A DNA stretch of 64,000 bases from Salipiger sp. CCB-MM3 (GTDB lineage Bacteria > Pseudomonadota > Alphaproteobacteria > Rhodobacterales > Rhodobacteraceae): contig NZ_CP014595.1 of NCBI RefSeq assembly GCF_001687105.1, positions 992,001-1,056,000 of the forward strand, read 5' to 3'. Under the pieces are notes generated by a model, which was given only the letters and a program-made list of their open reading frames with translations, was not told the DNA's origin and did not search any database. Position numbers and translations under genes: made by a program. Position 1 is the first letter of the stretch; the number at the start of each line of letters is the position of its first letter. Of this stretch, positions 39,601 through 48,112 are shown piece after piece.

Positions 39601-40734
39601 TTAATGATCTACAAGGCTGCAGATGTCTTCCCGCGCGCCGGATTTACCGCACTGGGTCAGGACGAACATGCCGACTTCTTTCACGTCGTAGTCGCCTTCT
39701 TCTCCAAAGAGCGAAGAGATCGACCACGAAAGCTCGGTATTGCCTGCCGCATAGGCTGCGCCTTCGCCGCCGAAGACACCGGAGAAGGTACCAGCGAGAG
39801 ACTCGTCCTCGAATACGCCATTGCCTGCAAACTCACCGATCTCGTCGATCGTGCCTTCCTCAAGGATGATGTTGCTGGCACCGGTGATCCCACCGACCCC
39901 TTGTGGTTGGGCGTCGCGCGGATCGTACATCTTTCGATTCAGGATTTGTCCGTTGAGCGCGGCTTCCGCAAAATTGACATTTAGGAAAATCACGCCGGTC
40001 ATCGGAACCGGCTGCCCCGGCTGGTCAAGTTCTGCGTAATCATCCGGCAGCGTGCCCACCGGTTTCAGGTCCAGACCCTCGCGCGTGACCACATTCGTCA
40101 CCGCAGCATAGTTCCCGACGTAGGAAACCTGCCCCGAGGCCGGGTCGTTCTCAAAATCGGGCGGATCAAACGCTCCGACACGCCGGTAGTAGCCGTCCTG
40201 GAAAACCGTATTGAATTGGCCGCCATCCCCGACGGCCACAGCGGATACACTTCCGTCCGTGCTCATGCCCCCAAGCGCAAGGAAGAACCTATCAAGAGGG
40301 TCCTCCTGCACCGAGTAGGCCACATAATCTTCAAGACCCATCACATTGGTGAGCCGGTCATTGCGTTCATAGAGCGCACTGACAGGGCTGGAGTCCAATC
40401 CATTGATCTGAACGGTGAGCGCGCTCATGTCAGAGGCAAAGCTGAAGCTGGCCACCGCCCCTTCGATCTCCTCCATGGTCGTCGGAGTTCCGCCGATTAC
40501 GTCATCGCCTCCTGCCGCGCCACCGTCGCTGCCGCCGCTCCCGGAGTCGCCATCGGTCCCGCCTTCGGTGCTGCCATCACCGGAATCGTCCTCATCCGAC
40601 CCATCGTCGCTCCCTGACGAAGACTGACATTCCTGCAGCGGATTATCCCGGACACAATCATCATCGCTATCGCTGGTGGCCCCACACCCGGCCAGAAGCG
40701 CGGCAACAGCCGCAAAAACCCAAATCCGTTCCAT
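39601..40734 (-). CDS. Surface-exposed lipoprotein, likely Slam cargo (TbpB-like barrel domain)
   Basis: 377 residues from the ATG at 40734, which has GGAG upstream. The signal sequence MERIWVFAAVAALLAGC ends in a lipobox (Cys17). A long acidic linker of Ser, Gly and Asp (residues about 40-85) holds the globular part away from the membrane. The C-terminal part has LNGQILNRKMYDPR, EFAGNGVFEDESLAGTFSGV and FGGEGAAYAAGNTELSW, resembling the C-terminal barrel of TbpB-like and other Slam-dependent lipoproteins. The pairing with the Slam-like gene strongly suggests it is its cargo. The ligand cannot be read from the sequence. Confidence 0.78.
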   Translation of the reverse strand: MERIWVFAAVAALLAGCGATSDSDDDCVRDNPLQECQSSSGSDDGSDEDDSGDGSTEGGTDGDSGSGGSDGGAAGGDDVIGGTPTTMEEIEGAVASFSFASDMSALTVQINGLDSSPVSALYERNDRLTNVMGLEDYVAYSVQEDPLDRFFLALGGMSTDGSVSAVAVGDGGQFNTVFQDGYYRRVGAFDPPDFENDPASGQVSYVGNYAAVTNVVTREGLDLKPVGTLPDDYAELDQPGQPVPMTGVIFLNVNFAEAALNGQILNRKMYDPRDAQPQGVGGITGASNIILEEGTIDEIGEFAGNGVFEDESLAGTFSGVFGGEGAAYAAGNTELSWSISSLFGEEGDYDVKEVGMFVLTQCGKSGAREDICSLVDH

Positions 40735-40992
40735 TAACTTCTCCGAAACCCCAATACCTCGCTCGATTGCAATGACAATGCTGATATATTCAGCGCCATT
40801 CAACGCCATGATTCACCCAATATACGAGTTCTTAACAAAGTGAGGCAATTCTGCCGCCACAGCATCTCGGCCTGCAGACGCACCTCACCCCCACATCTGG
40901 GGGATTTTTCGCCGCAACCGCCCTAAACCTGCTTTGCCTCCGCGCCGTGATCCGCTATCTCCGAAGGGCACCACGACCAGCCCGGAGGCCCC

Positions 40993-41823
40993 ATGCGCCA
41001 GTATCTCGACGCCCTGCGCACCGTGCGCGATCTCGGCACCCGTTCGACCGACCGCACCGGCACCGGCACGATCTCGTATTTCGGGATGCAGTGCCGCTAT
41101 CCGCTGTCCGAGGGCTTCCCGCTGGTCACCACCAAGAAGCTGCACCTGCGCTCGATCATCCACGAGCTGCTGTGGTTCCTCGCCGGCGACACCAACATCA
41201 AGTATCTCAAGGACAATGGCGTCTCGATCTGGGACGAATGGGCCGATGAGAACGGCGATCTCGGCCCGGTCTACGGCCACCAGTGGCGCCACTTCCCCAC
41301 CATCCGCGAAGAGATGGGCGACGATGGCGCAAGCCGCGTGCTGCTCGGCGAGGTCGACCAGATCGCGCAGCTGGTCGAGATGATCAAGACCACCCCCGAC
41401 AGCCGCCGCCTCATCGTCTCGGCGTGGAACCCCGGCGAGATCGGCGAGATGGCCCTGCCCCCCTGCCACACGCTCTGGCAGGTGCGGGTGATCGGCGGCA
41501 AGCTGCACCTGCAGCTTTATCAGCGCTCGGCGGATATGTTCCTCGGGGTGCCGTTCAACATCGCCTCTTATGCGCTGCTCACGGTGATGCTGGCGCATGT
41601 CACCGGCTATGAGCCCGGCGATTTCATCCATTCGATCGGCGACGCGCATATCTACCTCAACCACCTCGATCAGGTAGAGACGCAGCTCGCCCGCGATCCG
41701 CGCCCGCTGCCGACGCTGAAGCTCGCGCGCGACGTGCCCTCGCTCTTCGACTTCAAATTCGAGGATTTCATCTTCGAGAACTACGATCCCGCCCCGGCCA
41801 TCAAGGCCCCGGTGGCCGTCTGA
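40993..41823 (+). CDS. thyA: Thymidylate synthase
   Basis: 276 residues. Motifs are [36 protein letters not shown], the catalytic Cys in [14 protein letters not shown], and [20 protein letters not shown]. It methylates dUMP to dTMP using methylenetetrahydrofolate, giving dihydrofolate, which the FolA encoded 9 bases later restores. The two genes form an operon. Confidence 0.97.
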   Translation: MRQYLDALRTVRDLGTRSTDRTGTGTISYFGMQCRYPLSEGFPLVTTKKLHLRSIIHELLWFLAGDTNIKYLKDNGVSIWDEWADENGDLGPVYGHQWRHFPTIREEMGDDGASRVLLGEVDQIAQLVEMIKTTPDSRRLIVSAWNPGEIGEMALPPCHTLWQVRVIGGKLHLQLYQRSADMFLGVPFNIASYALLTVMLAHVTGYEPGDFIHSIGDAHIYLNHLDQVETQLARDPRPLPTLKLARDVPSLFDFKFEDFIFENYDPAPAIKAPVAV

Positions 41824-41832
41824 GGCCCGCCC

Positions 41833-42312
41833 ATGCTGACCCTGATCGTCGCCCGCGCCCGCAATGGCGCTATTGGCCGTGACAATGACATCCCGTGGTT
41901 CAAGCCCGAGGATCTCAAGATGTTCCAGCGCGAGACCTCCGGCGGCGCGCTCATCATGGGCCGCCGCACATGGCAGAGCCTGCCGGTCAAGCCGCTGAAA
42001 AACCGCCTGAATATCGTCGTCTCACGCGACACATCGCTGACCGAGCACGTCGTCGCCTCGCTCGATGAGGCGCTGAATTTGGCAAAATCCGAGGGCTACT
42101 TCCGCGTCTACGGCATGGGCGGCACGTCGGTATACGAGGGGCTGCTGCCCAAGGCCGACCGCCTGCTGGTCACCGAGGTCGATCTGGAGGTCGACGGCGC
42201 AGACGCCTTCTTCCCGGCTTTTGATGAGGCCGCGTGGCGCGAGCTGGGGCGGAAGGAACTGGGCGGAGACGGACCGCAGTGTGTGGTGCGGGAATTGGTG
42301 CGCTCACCCTAA
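41833..42312 (+). CDS. folA: Dihydrofolate reductase
   Basis: 159 residues. MLTLIVARARNGAIGRDNDI and PWFKPEDLKMF contain the usual substrate-binding region, GALIMGRRTWQSLPVKPL the NADPH site, and VYGMGGTSVYEGLLPKADRL the second glycine-rich motif. It reduces the dihydrofolate made by ThyA. It follows thyA after 9 bases. Confidence 0.96.
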   Translation: MLTLIVARARNGAIGRDNDIPWFKPEDLKMFQRETSGGALIMGRRTWQSLPVKPLKNRLNIVVSRDTSLTEHVVASLDEALNLAKSEGYFRVYGMGGTSVYEGLLPKADRLLVTEVDLEVDGADAFFPAFDEAAWRELGRKELGGDGPQCVVRELVRSP

Positions 42313-42368
42313 GCCAAGATCACAACCTGCGCCTGGAACTATTTCGCCTTCATGCTCGCGCCGCGAAT

Positions 42369-43145
42369 TCAGAGCTGAACTCGAGCCGCACCTCCGCTCG
42401 CAACGCTTTTTCGAAAAACCCCTAGCATGTCTCCATCACGAACCGTTGAAAATTTGACACCATCATCGGTCATCCTAATTCGGATGAGACGCAAATTATA
42501 GAAAACTGGCGCTCTACCTTCTACTGCCTGAATATCTATGGAAGCCGCGTCAGATATTGAAAACTTCAAGTTTCCCCAAAACTTCTTTATCGCCGATTCG
42601 AATTGTCCGCCCGCAGCTGCTTTCTGATCCACCTGTATACGCAACCGGCTCGCTAGCGTCTGCTCGTAGACCATCGCAACATACAATGGAGCGCCATCCT
42701 CCGGCCAACCACGATCGGAGATGCCGAGCTCATTTAGCCAAAAATCCGGCCTCTTCCGCCAATCATTTATAAGCAAGTTAATCAGACCATCGTCGGCGAA
42801 GCTTTGCGTAATAGCGTCTTCAAGATTTGCGGATGTGCGGGCCGAAACCTCAGCAACGAGATTCGCCTTTTCAGTTCCAGAGAGCTGCGCACCACCCGCG
42901 AACTCCACACCCGATTTCAACCTCATTTTCAGGTTAGCAGGGGCGTTGTGAATTTTATTCACGCCACTGACCGAGGCCAAAGTAAGTAGTTCACCTCCTT
43001 GCGGAAGCCAATGGAAAACTTGACCCAAGGAGGGATCATTCTTAGCGACAAAGCCCCGCTCAGTTAATGCGTTGCCCACCTTCATTTTAGCCGTACACCC
43101 GCAGACCAAAACTGATGCGGCCATCAATAGCACCAAAATCCTCAT
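42369..43145 (-). CDS. Lipoprotein of unknown function, lower GC
   Basis: 258 residues from the ATG at 43145, with GGAG six bases upstream. The signal sequence MRILVLLMAASVLVCGC ends in a lipobox (Cys17). The mature part is soluble and contains GVNKIHNAPANLKMRLKSGV, EKANLVAEVSARTSANLEDA and ASRLRIQVDQKAAAGGQFES. I do not recognise it. Its DNA is visibly richer in A and T than its neighbours, including folA, which suggests it was acquired. Nearby genes give no clue to its role. Confidence 0.7.
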   Translation of the reverse strand: MRILVLLMAASVLVCGCTAKMKVGNALTERGFVAKNDPSLGQVFHWLPQGGELLTLASVSGVNKIHNAPANLKMRLKSGVEFAGGAQLSGTEKANLVAEVSARTSANLEDAITQSFADDGLINLLINDWRKRPDFWLNELGISDRGWPEDGAPLYVAMVYEQTLASRLRIQVDQKAAAGGQFESAIKKFWGNLKFSISDAASIDIQAVEGRAPVFYNLRLIRIRMTDDGVKFSTVRDGDMLGVFRKSVASGGAARVQL

Positions 43146-43245
43146 CGTATACTCCGCTTTTTGACGTAGTGCATTTGGCGAATTGTTTCTTAAATTAAGG
43201 TTAATGATGACCAATTGAAATCGAGGGGGCTATCATGCAACCCCC

Positions 43246-43692
43246 TCACCCCTTCAAATGCCGCGTCGGGTCCGGTGCCACGTCGGTCCGCACGATATCA
43301 TTCTGAGTGTCGCCCCAGCGGGTCCGCTCTTTGCGGGCCTGCTCCTCGACCAGCTCCGGGCGCATGATGAAGTCCGACGTGTCCGGCCCGTCGAGCACTT
43401 TGGCCAGCCGGTAGTGCATGAAGGCGCGCAGCACCCGGTTGATGCGCCTCTGATAGCCCGGGCCCAGCGCCTTGAAGAATTTCACCACATCCGCGTCGAG
43501 CGCGATGGTGCAGCGCGTGCGCCGCAGATCGCGCCGGTCGGTCTCGCGGCAGATCGCGTGCCACTCGGCCGGACAGCCGCGGCGATCCCACATACGGTCG
43601 AGCAGATCGCGCTCGACCATCTCCATCGCGTCGACCGCGTACTGAAAGTGCATCCGCTCGGTCTTGGTCATCTCGGTCAGCTTGCGTCGCAT
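43246..43692 (-). CDS. BrnA-type antitoxin-like DNA-binding protein, no toxin partner seen
   Basis: 148 residues from the ATG at 43692, with AGGAG upstream. The part CTIALDADVVKFFKALGPGY then QRRINRVLRAFMHYRLAKVL matches the ribbon-helix-helix region of BrnA (a beta-strand, then GxGYQxRINxVLRxxM). The protein is longer at both ends than BrnA, with a Trp/Cys/His-containing N-terminus. No BrnT-like gene is adjacent, so it may act as a plain regulator. Confidence 0.75.
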   Translation of the reverse strand: MRRKLTEMTKTERMHFQYAVDAMEMVERDLLDRMWDRRGCPAEWHAICRETDRRDLRRTRCTIALDADVVKFFKALGPGYQRRINRVLRAFMHYRLAKVLDGPDTSDFIMRPELVEEQARKERTRWGDTQNDIVRTDVAPDPTRHLKG

Positions 43693-44072
43693 GGGGGCTC
43701 CTGCGTGGATGTCTGCCTCCCACTGTTGCGCTGGGTGGTTAACGCCAGCCCAGCGCTCCGTGCGCATGGAATGTGCATGCGCTGTGCATCACTTGTGCCC
43801 CACTCATACGCGGCCCTCTGAGTCTGCCCGGCTGAGTCTTTCCGGCGCGGATTTCCCACGCGTCACCCACTCACCAAAGGGTTCCGAAATCTTTCAAACG
43901 TAAGCCAAAAATTGCCATCCCCCGCTCACGCGACGGCTGCATTTGGCCGAGACCCCATCCCGCTGGCGATTTTCGTGGTGGTTCCGCCACAGCACGTTCA
44001 TGTGACCAACATGTGTGGATCAATCCGACCGAAAGTTTGGTTGTACCCTCAGTCACACGCTCCAGAGCGAGC
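43693..44072. other. Divergent intergenic region
   Basis: Between the BrnA-like gene and the outer-membrane barrel gene (426 bases up to its start). A possible promoter for the latter is listed separately. I see no supported gene in it. Confidence 0.45.
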
Positions 44073-44100
44073 TTGGACAACACATGATGAACCATAAAGA
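44073..44100 (+). promoter_or_regulatory. Candidate promoter of the barrel protein gene
   Basis: TTGGAC at 44073-44078 and TAAAGA at 44095-44100, 16 bases apart, resemble sigma-70 -35 and -10 boxes. They lie just before the gene in an AT-rich stretch. Position and consensus are only fair. Confidence 0.3.
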
Positions 44101-44118
44101 ATATATGGAGCAGACCCG

Positions 44119-44724
44119 ATGAAATTCGCAAAAATTGCCCTCCCGGCAGTCCTCGCCAGCGCAGTTGCAGTCCCCGCATTCGCCGGCAGCCTCGAGCCGA
44201 CCGTCGTCGAGCCCGTCGTGACCCCGGCCCCCGTGCCCGTCGCACCGGCACGTGACTGGACCGGCTTCTCCGGCGGTATCCAGCTGGGCTACGGCTCGTT
44301 CGACACCGATGGCACGCCCGACGACTACGACGAGGCGATGACCTACGGCCTGAAGTCCTACTATGACTACGACTTCGGCACCTGGGTGCTGGGTGGCGGC
44401 GTCCAGTACGACTGGAGCGACGCTGACCTCGGCGCGGCTGGCGATCTCGACGGCATCCTGCGCGTTGGCGCACGTGCCGGCTACGACATGGGCGACACCA
44501 TGGTCTACGGCACCGGCGGTTACGCCCGCGCTTACACCAGCGGCGGCGAGATCGACGGCGGCGACTCCGACGGTTACTTCGCAGGGATCGGCACCGAGAC
44601 CTTCCTGACCGACAACTGGACCGTCGGCACCGAGCTCACCTACAACGAGTTCACCGACTTCGACGCAGACGACATGGAACTGAAAAACACCCAGTTCAAC
44701 GTCTCGCTGAACTACCGCTTCTGA
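44119..44724 (+). CDS. Small outer-membrane beta-barrel protein
   Basis: 201 residues. A signal peptide (MKFAKIALPAVLASAVAVPAFA) is followed by a Pro/Val-rich linker and about eight amphipathic strands (GGIQLGYGSFDTD, WVLGGGVQYDWSDADLG, DGYFAGIGTETFLTDNW), ending in Phe (NVSLNYRF). It resembles the eight-stranded OmpA-type/porin-like family (outer membrane protein beta-barrel). GGAG lies 8 bases before the ATG. Function is likely structural; no OmpA peptidoglycan domain is present. A strong terminator follows. Confidence 0.85.
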   Translation: MKFAKIALPAVLASAVAVPAFAGSLEPTVVEPVVTPAPVPVAPARDWTGFSGGIQLGYGSFDTDGTPDDYDEAMTYGLKSYYDYDFGTWVLGGGVQYDWSDADLGAAGDLDGILRVGARAGYDMGDTMVYGTGGYARAYTSGGEIDGGDSDGYFAGIGTETFLTDNWTVGTELTYNEFTDFDADDMELKNTQFNVSLNYRF

Positions 44725-44759
44725 TTGCGGACGTCTGAAGCTGCCAAGCTTTGGACGCG

Positions 44760-44790
44760 CGCCCGGCCTCTTTCCGAGGCCGGGCGTTTT
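44760..44790 (+). terminator. Intrinsic terminator of the barrel protein gene
   Basis: An 11-bp perfect stem (cgcccggcctc / gaggccgggcg) with a TTTCC loop, followed by TTTT. Confidence 0.92.
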
Positions 44791-44851
44791 CATTTGCGCG
44801 CGGCCTCCGCGCCGTTAGGGATTTCGTCATGAAGACGTTACACTCTTTTGC

Positions 44852-45205
44852 ATGTGGCGCATGTTCTCGATTCCCCGCCGGGACGCCTGCATCCCGGCTG
44901 CTTTGGCCCTCGCATTCTGCGGGCTCGCTCTCTGCGGGTTTTGCCTGAGCGGCCAGCCAGCAGCGGCCGCCTCGCCCATCGCCGACGCGCTGTGCGAGCC
45001 CTCGGCACATATGACCAAGCGTTTGAAACGCCAGCAGGGTGCGTCCCTCGCCTCCACCGGCCTGCGCAGCCCCGACGAGGTTGTCGAGCTCTGGCTCGAT
45101 GCGCGCGACAACTGGACCATGGTCATCAGCTACGCCTCTGGCACGTCGTGCATCGTCGCCATGGGCGCCCATTGGTCCAGCATCAAACCACAAGATCCGG
45201 CCTGA
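44852..45205 (+). CDS. Secreted hypothetical protein upstream of parE
   Basis: 117 residues. A signal peptide (RRDACIPAALALAFCGLALC and beyond, to about residue 40) precedes a short mature part with two cysteines (DALCEPSAHMTKRLKR, GTSCIVAMGAHWSS). The pattern DEVVELWLDARDNWTMVISY looks like a conserved core of secreted proteins in this order. Function unknown. It precedes parE by about 100 bases on the same strand. Confidence 0.65.
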   Translation: MWRMFSIPRRDACIPAALALAFCGLALCGFCLSGQPAAAASPIADALCEPSAHMTKRLKRQQGASLASTGLRSPDEVVELWLDARDNWTMVISYASGTSCIVAMGAHWSSIKPQDPA

Positions 45206-45308
45206 TTCACAGCGTCATCCCCATGATGATGGGGTGCGGGGCTTTTCCCGCCCACTTCGCTCTGCCATACTCGGGTCCAATCAGAATCCGGGAACGAGCA
45301 GCAACCAC

Positions 45309-47267
45309 ATGGCAGACGATCTTCTCGCCGCGACCGAAGCCGCCTCTTACGACGCCTCCTCGATCGAGGTTCTCGAAGGGCTTGAACCGGTGCGCAAGCG
45401 CCCCGGCATGTATATCGGCGGCACCGACGAGCGCGCGCTGCACCACATGGTGGCGGAGATCCTCGACAACTCCATGGACGAGGCGGTGGCCGGTCACGCC
45501 AACCGCATCGAGGTGGAGCTTCTGGCGGATTACTCGATCACCATCCGCGACAATGGCCGCGGCATCCCGATCGACCCGCACCCCAAGTTTCCCGGCAAGT
45601 CCGCGCTCGAGGTGATCCTCTGCACGCTGCACGCGGGCGGCAAATTCTCGGGCGACGCCTATGAGACCTCGGGCGGCCTGCACGGCGTGGGCGCCTCGGT
45701 GGTGAACGCGCTGTCGGACTCGATGGTCGTGCAGGTGGCCCGCAACAAGGAGCTGTTCGAGCAACGCTTCTCGCGCGGCATTCCGCAGGGCCCGGCTGAA
45801 AAGATCGGCGCCGCGCCCAACCGCCGCGGCACCACCGTCACCTTCCATGCCGACGAAGAAATCTTCGGCCACCACCGCTTCAAACCTTCGCGCCTGCTCA
45901 AGATGGTGCGCTCCAAGGCCTATCTCTTCTCGGGCGTCGAGATCCGCTGGAAGTCCGCCATCGAGGATGGCGACACGCCGATGGAGGCGACCTTCCACTT
46001 CCCCGGCGGTCTGGCCGATTACCTGACCGAGACACTGGGCACGGCGAGCACCTACGCCGAGAAGCCCTTCTCGGGCACCGTCGACTTCCGCGAGAAGTTC
46101 AATGCACCGGGCAAGGTGGAATGGGCGATCAACTGGACGCCCTCGCGCGACGGCTTCATCCAGTCCTACTGTAACACCGTCCCCACCCCCGAGGGCGGCA
46201 CCCATGAGGCGGGCTTCTGGTCGGCGATCCTCAAGGGCATCCGCGCCTATGGCGAGCTGGTGAACAACAAGAAGGCGGGCCAGATCACCCGCGATGACCT
46301 GATGACCGGCGGCTGCGCGCTGGTGTCCTGCTTCATCCGCGAGCCGGAATTCGTTGGCCAGACCAAGGACCGCCTCGCCACCACCGAAGCGCAGCGCCTC
46401 GTCGAAGGCGCGGTGCGCGACCACTTCGACAACTGGCTGGCCTCCGACACCAAATCGGCGGGCGCGATCCTCGATTTCCTCGTGCTGCGCGCCGAAGAAC
46501 GCCTGCGCCGCCGTCAGGAAAAAGAGACCGCGCGCAAATCGGCCACAAAGAAGCTGCGCCTGCCGGGCAAGCTGACCGATTGTACCGCCAAGAGCCGCGA
46601 GGGCACCGAGCTGTTCATCGTCGAGGGCGACTCGGCGGGGGGGTCGGCCAAGGGCGCGCGCTTCCGCGAGACGCAGGCGCTGCTGCCGCTGAAGGGTAAA
46701 ATCCTCAACGTGCTGGGCGCGGCCTCCAACAAGCTCAGCTCGAACGCCGAGATTCGTGACCTTTGCGAAGCGCTCGGTGTCGGCCTCGGCACCAAGTTCA
46801 ACATCGACGATCTGCGTTACGAGAAGATCATCATCATGACCGACGCCGACGTCGACGGCGCGCATATCGCATCGCTTCTGATGACCTTCTTCTTCACGCA
46901 GATGCGCCCGCTGATCGACGGCGGCCACCTCTATCTCGCCTGTCCGCCGCTCTACCGGCTGACGCAGGGCGCGCGCCGCATCTATGTGGCCGACGACGCC
47001 GAGAAAGATGTGATGATGGCCAAGGGCCTGGGCGGCAAGGGCAAGATCGACGTGCAGCGCTTCAAGGGTCTGGGCGAAATGGACGCCAAGGACCTGAAAG
47101 AGACGACGATGGATCCGGCAACCCGCAAGCTGATCCGCGTCACCATCGACGAGGACGAGCCCGGCGAAACCGGTGATCTGGTCGAGCGGTTGATGGGCAA
47201 GAAGCCCGAACTGCGCTTCCAGTACATCCAAGAGAATGCCCGTTTCGTCGAAGAACTGGACGTGTAA
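45309..47267 (+). CDS. parE: DNA topoisomerase IV subunit B
   Basis: 652 residues. The N-terminal GHKL ATPase has RKRPGMYIGGTDERALHHMV, EILDNSMDEAVAG and SGGLHGVGASVVNALSD; the TOPRIM domain has LFIVEGDSAGGSAKGARFRE and IMTDADVDGAHIASLL. The lengths and the FRETQALLPLKGKILNV region fit ParE rather than GyrB. With ParC (not here) it separates daughter chromosomes. The start at 45309 is chosen from homologues, inside a longer open frame. Confidence 0.94.
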   Translation: MADDLLAATEAASYDASSIEVLEGLEPVRKRPGMYIGGTDERALHHMVAEILDNSMDEAVAGHANRIEVELLADYSITIRDNGRGIPIDPHPKFPGKSALEVILCTLHAGGKFSGDAYETSGGLHGVGASVVNALSDSMVVQVARNKELFEQRFSRGIPQGPAEKIGAAPNRRGTTVTFHADEEIFGHHRFKPSRLLKMVRSKAYLFSGVEIRWKSAIEDGDTPMEATFHFPGGLADYLTETLGTASTYAEKPFSGTVDFREKFNAPGKVEWAINWTPSRDGFIQSYCNTVPTPEGGTHEAGFWSAILKGIRAYGELVNNKKAGQITRDDLMTGGCALVSCFIREPEFVGQTKDRLATTEAQRLVEGAVRDHFDNWLASDTKSAGAILDFLVLRAEERLRRRQEKETARKSATKKLRLPGKLTDCTAKSREGTELFIVEGDSAGGSAKGARFRETQALLPLKGKILNVLGAASNKLSSNAEIRDLCEALGVGLGTKFNIDDLRYEKIIIMTDADVDGAHIASLLMTFFFTQMRPLIDGGHLYLACPPLYRLTQGARRIYVADDAEKDVMMAKGLGGKGKIDVQRFKGLGEMDAKDLKETTMDPATRKLIRVTIDEDEPGETGDLVERLMGKKPELRFQYIQENARFVEELDV

Positions 47268-47385
47268 GCGGGGGAATGTGCCTCGCCGCGTCCGCGACGC
47301 TGCGAAATGTGAGTGTAAATCTGTTGTTTTCCGAAGGCGGATGTCTCACCCTATGGGTGTAGACCTCAGACACGACCGGCGAGCC

Positions 47386-47607
47386 ATGACCAAAACGATG
47401 CTTCTGCGCTTACAGATCACCAGCTTTGTACTGGTGCATATCCCGCTGATTGCCGTTGCGCTCTACGCCCTGAAAGACGGGGTGAGCGGCCGGCTGGACC
47501 TGCTGCTCGTGGCGCTTCTGGCAACCGTGGTCGCGGCGATTGCGATCTGGATGACCCTTGGCCGCGCCCTTGGCGACACGTCCCAGCCCGCTCAGAAGAG
47601 CGCGTAA
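47386..47607 (+). CDS. Small two-helix membrane protein
   Basis: 73 residues. Two hydrophobic stretches (SFVLVHIPLIAVALYAL and LDLLLVALLATVVAAIAIW) separated by a short loop with a basic residue; the N-terminus is MTKTMLLRLQIT. No family known to me. Its 3' end overlaps the convergent gene by 16 bases. The start is uncertain because the frame is open upstream. Confidence 0.45.
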   Translation: MTKTMLLRLQITSFVLVHIPLIAVALYALKDGVSGRLDLLLVALLATVVAAIAIWMTLGRALGDTSQPAQKSA

Positions 47608-47930
47608 ACCAGCAGGGCGATCACGCCCAGCTTCACCGCGACGGCAAGGATCAGCCAGCCACGGTTCTCCGGAGCGAGCATTTCCTGCCAGAAGCTGCGC
47701 GGCTCTTCCTCGTCGAAAAGCCGGTTTTGGATCGCGTTGAACACCCGCGGCGGCGGGGCGACCTCATCAACGGGTCCGGCAAAGCCGATCAGGCGGCTCT
47801 CCCAGAAATCCATCTCGGCGCTGAGTTCGGGGTCACCGGCAGCGGCGCGCATGCCCTCGTCCTGCTCCTGCGGCGGCAGGAGCCCGAGGGCAAGTTCAGC
47901 AGCAAGTAACGACTTTTCCGAGATAGCCAC
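47592..47930 (-). CDS. Short anti-sigma-factor-like membrane protein lacking a periplasmic domain
   Basis: 112 residues. The start is a GTG at 47930 with a GGGGG stretch seven bases upstream. The N-terminal part AAELALGLLPPQEQDEGMRA, then ELSAEMDFWESRLIGFAGPV and APPPRVFNAIQNRLF, resembles the cytoplasmic anti-sigma domain of RskA/ChrR-type proteins. It ends with a single membrane helix (GWLILAVAVKLGVIALLVYA) and no periplasmic part. No sigma factor gene lies next to it, so its partner is unknown. Confidence 0.65.
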   Translation of the reverse strand: MAISEKSLLAAELALGLLPPQEQDEGMRAAAGDPELSAEMDFWESRLIGFAGPVDEVAPPPRVFNAIQNRLFDEEEPRSFWQEMLAPENRGWLILAVAVKLGVIALLVYALF

Positions 47931-48112
47931 GAAGTGACCCCCTAGTGCTGCGGCAGCGTACGCATCCCCTCTGACGTGCCATCGACTGTCCGTCGACTCT
48001 GACGCATCCTGAGCCGCAGCGCAATCATAGCGTTAAGGTCTGCCTGCCACGTCAGGCTAGGCAGAGCGGATGCAAGATGGCACCCTGTCACGATCCCTGC
48101 CTCTACATGGAG

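Noticed and set aside
43664..43903. A 79-codon plus-strand frame antisense to the BrnA-like gene start
   Set aside because: No ribosome site or protein-like features; conflicts with a better-supported gene.
45207..47231. Open frame of about 670 codons antisense to parE
   Set aside because: Shadow of parE; no motifs.
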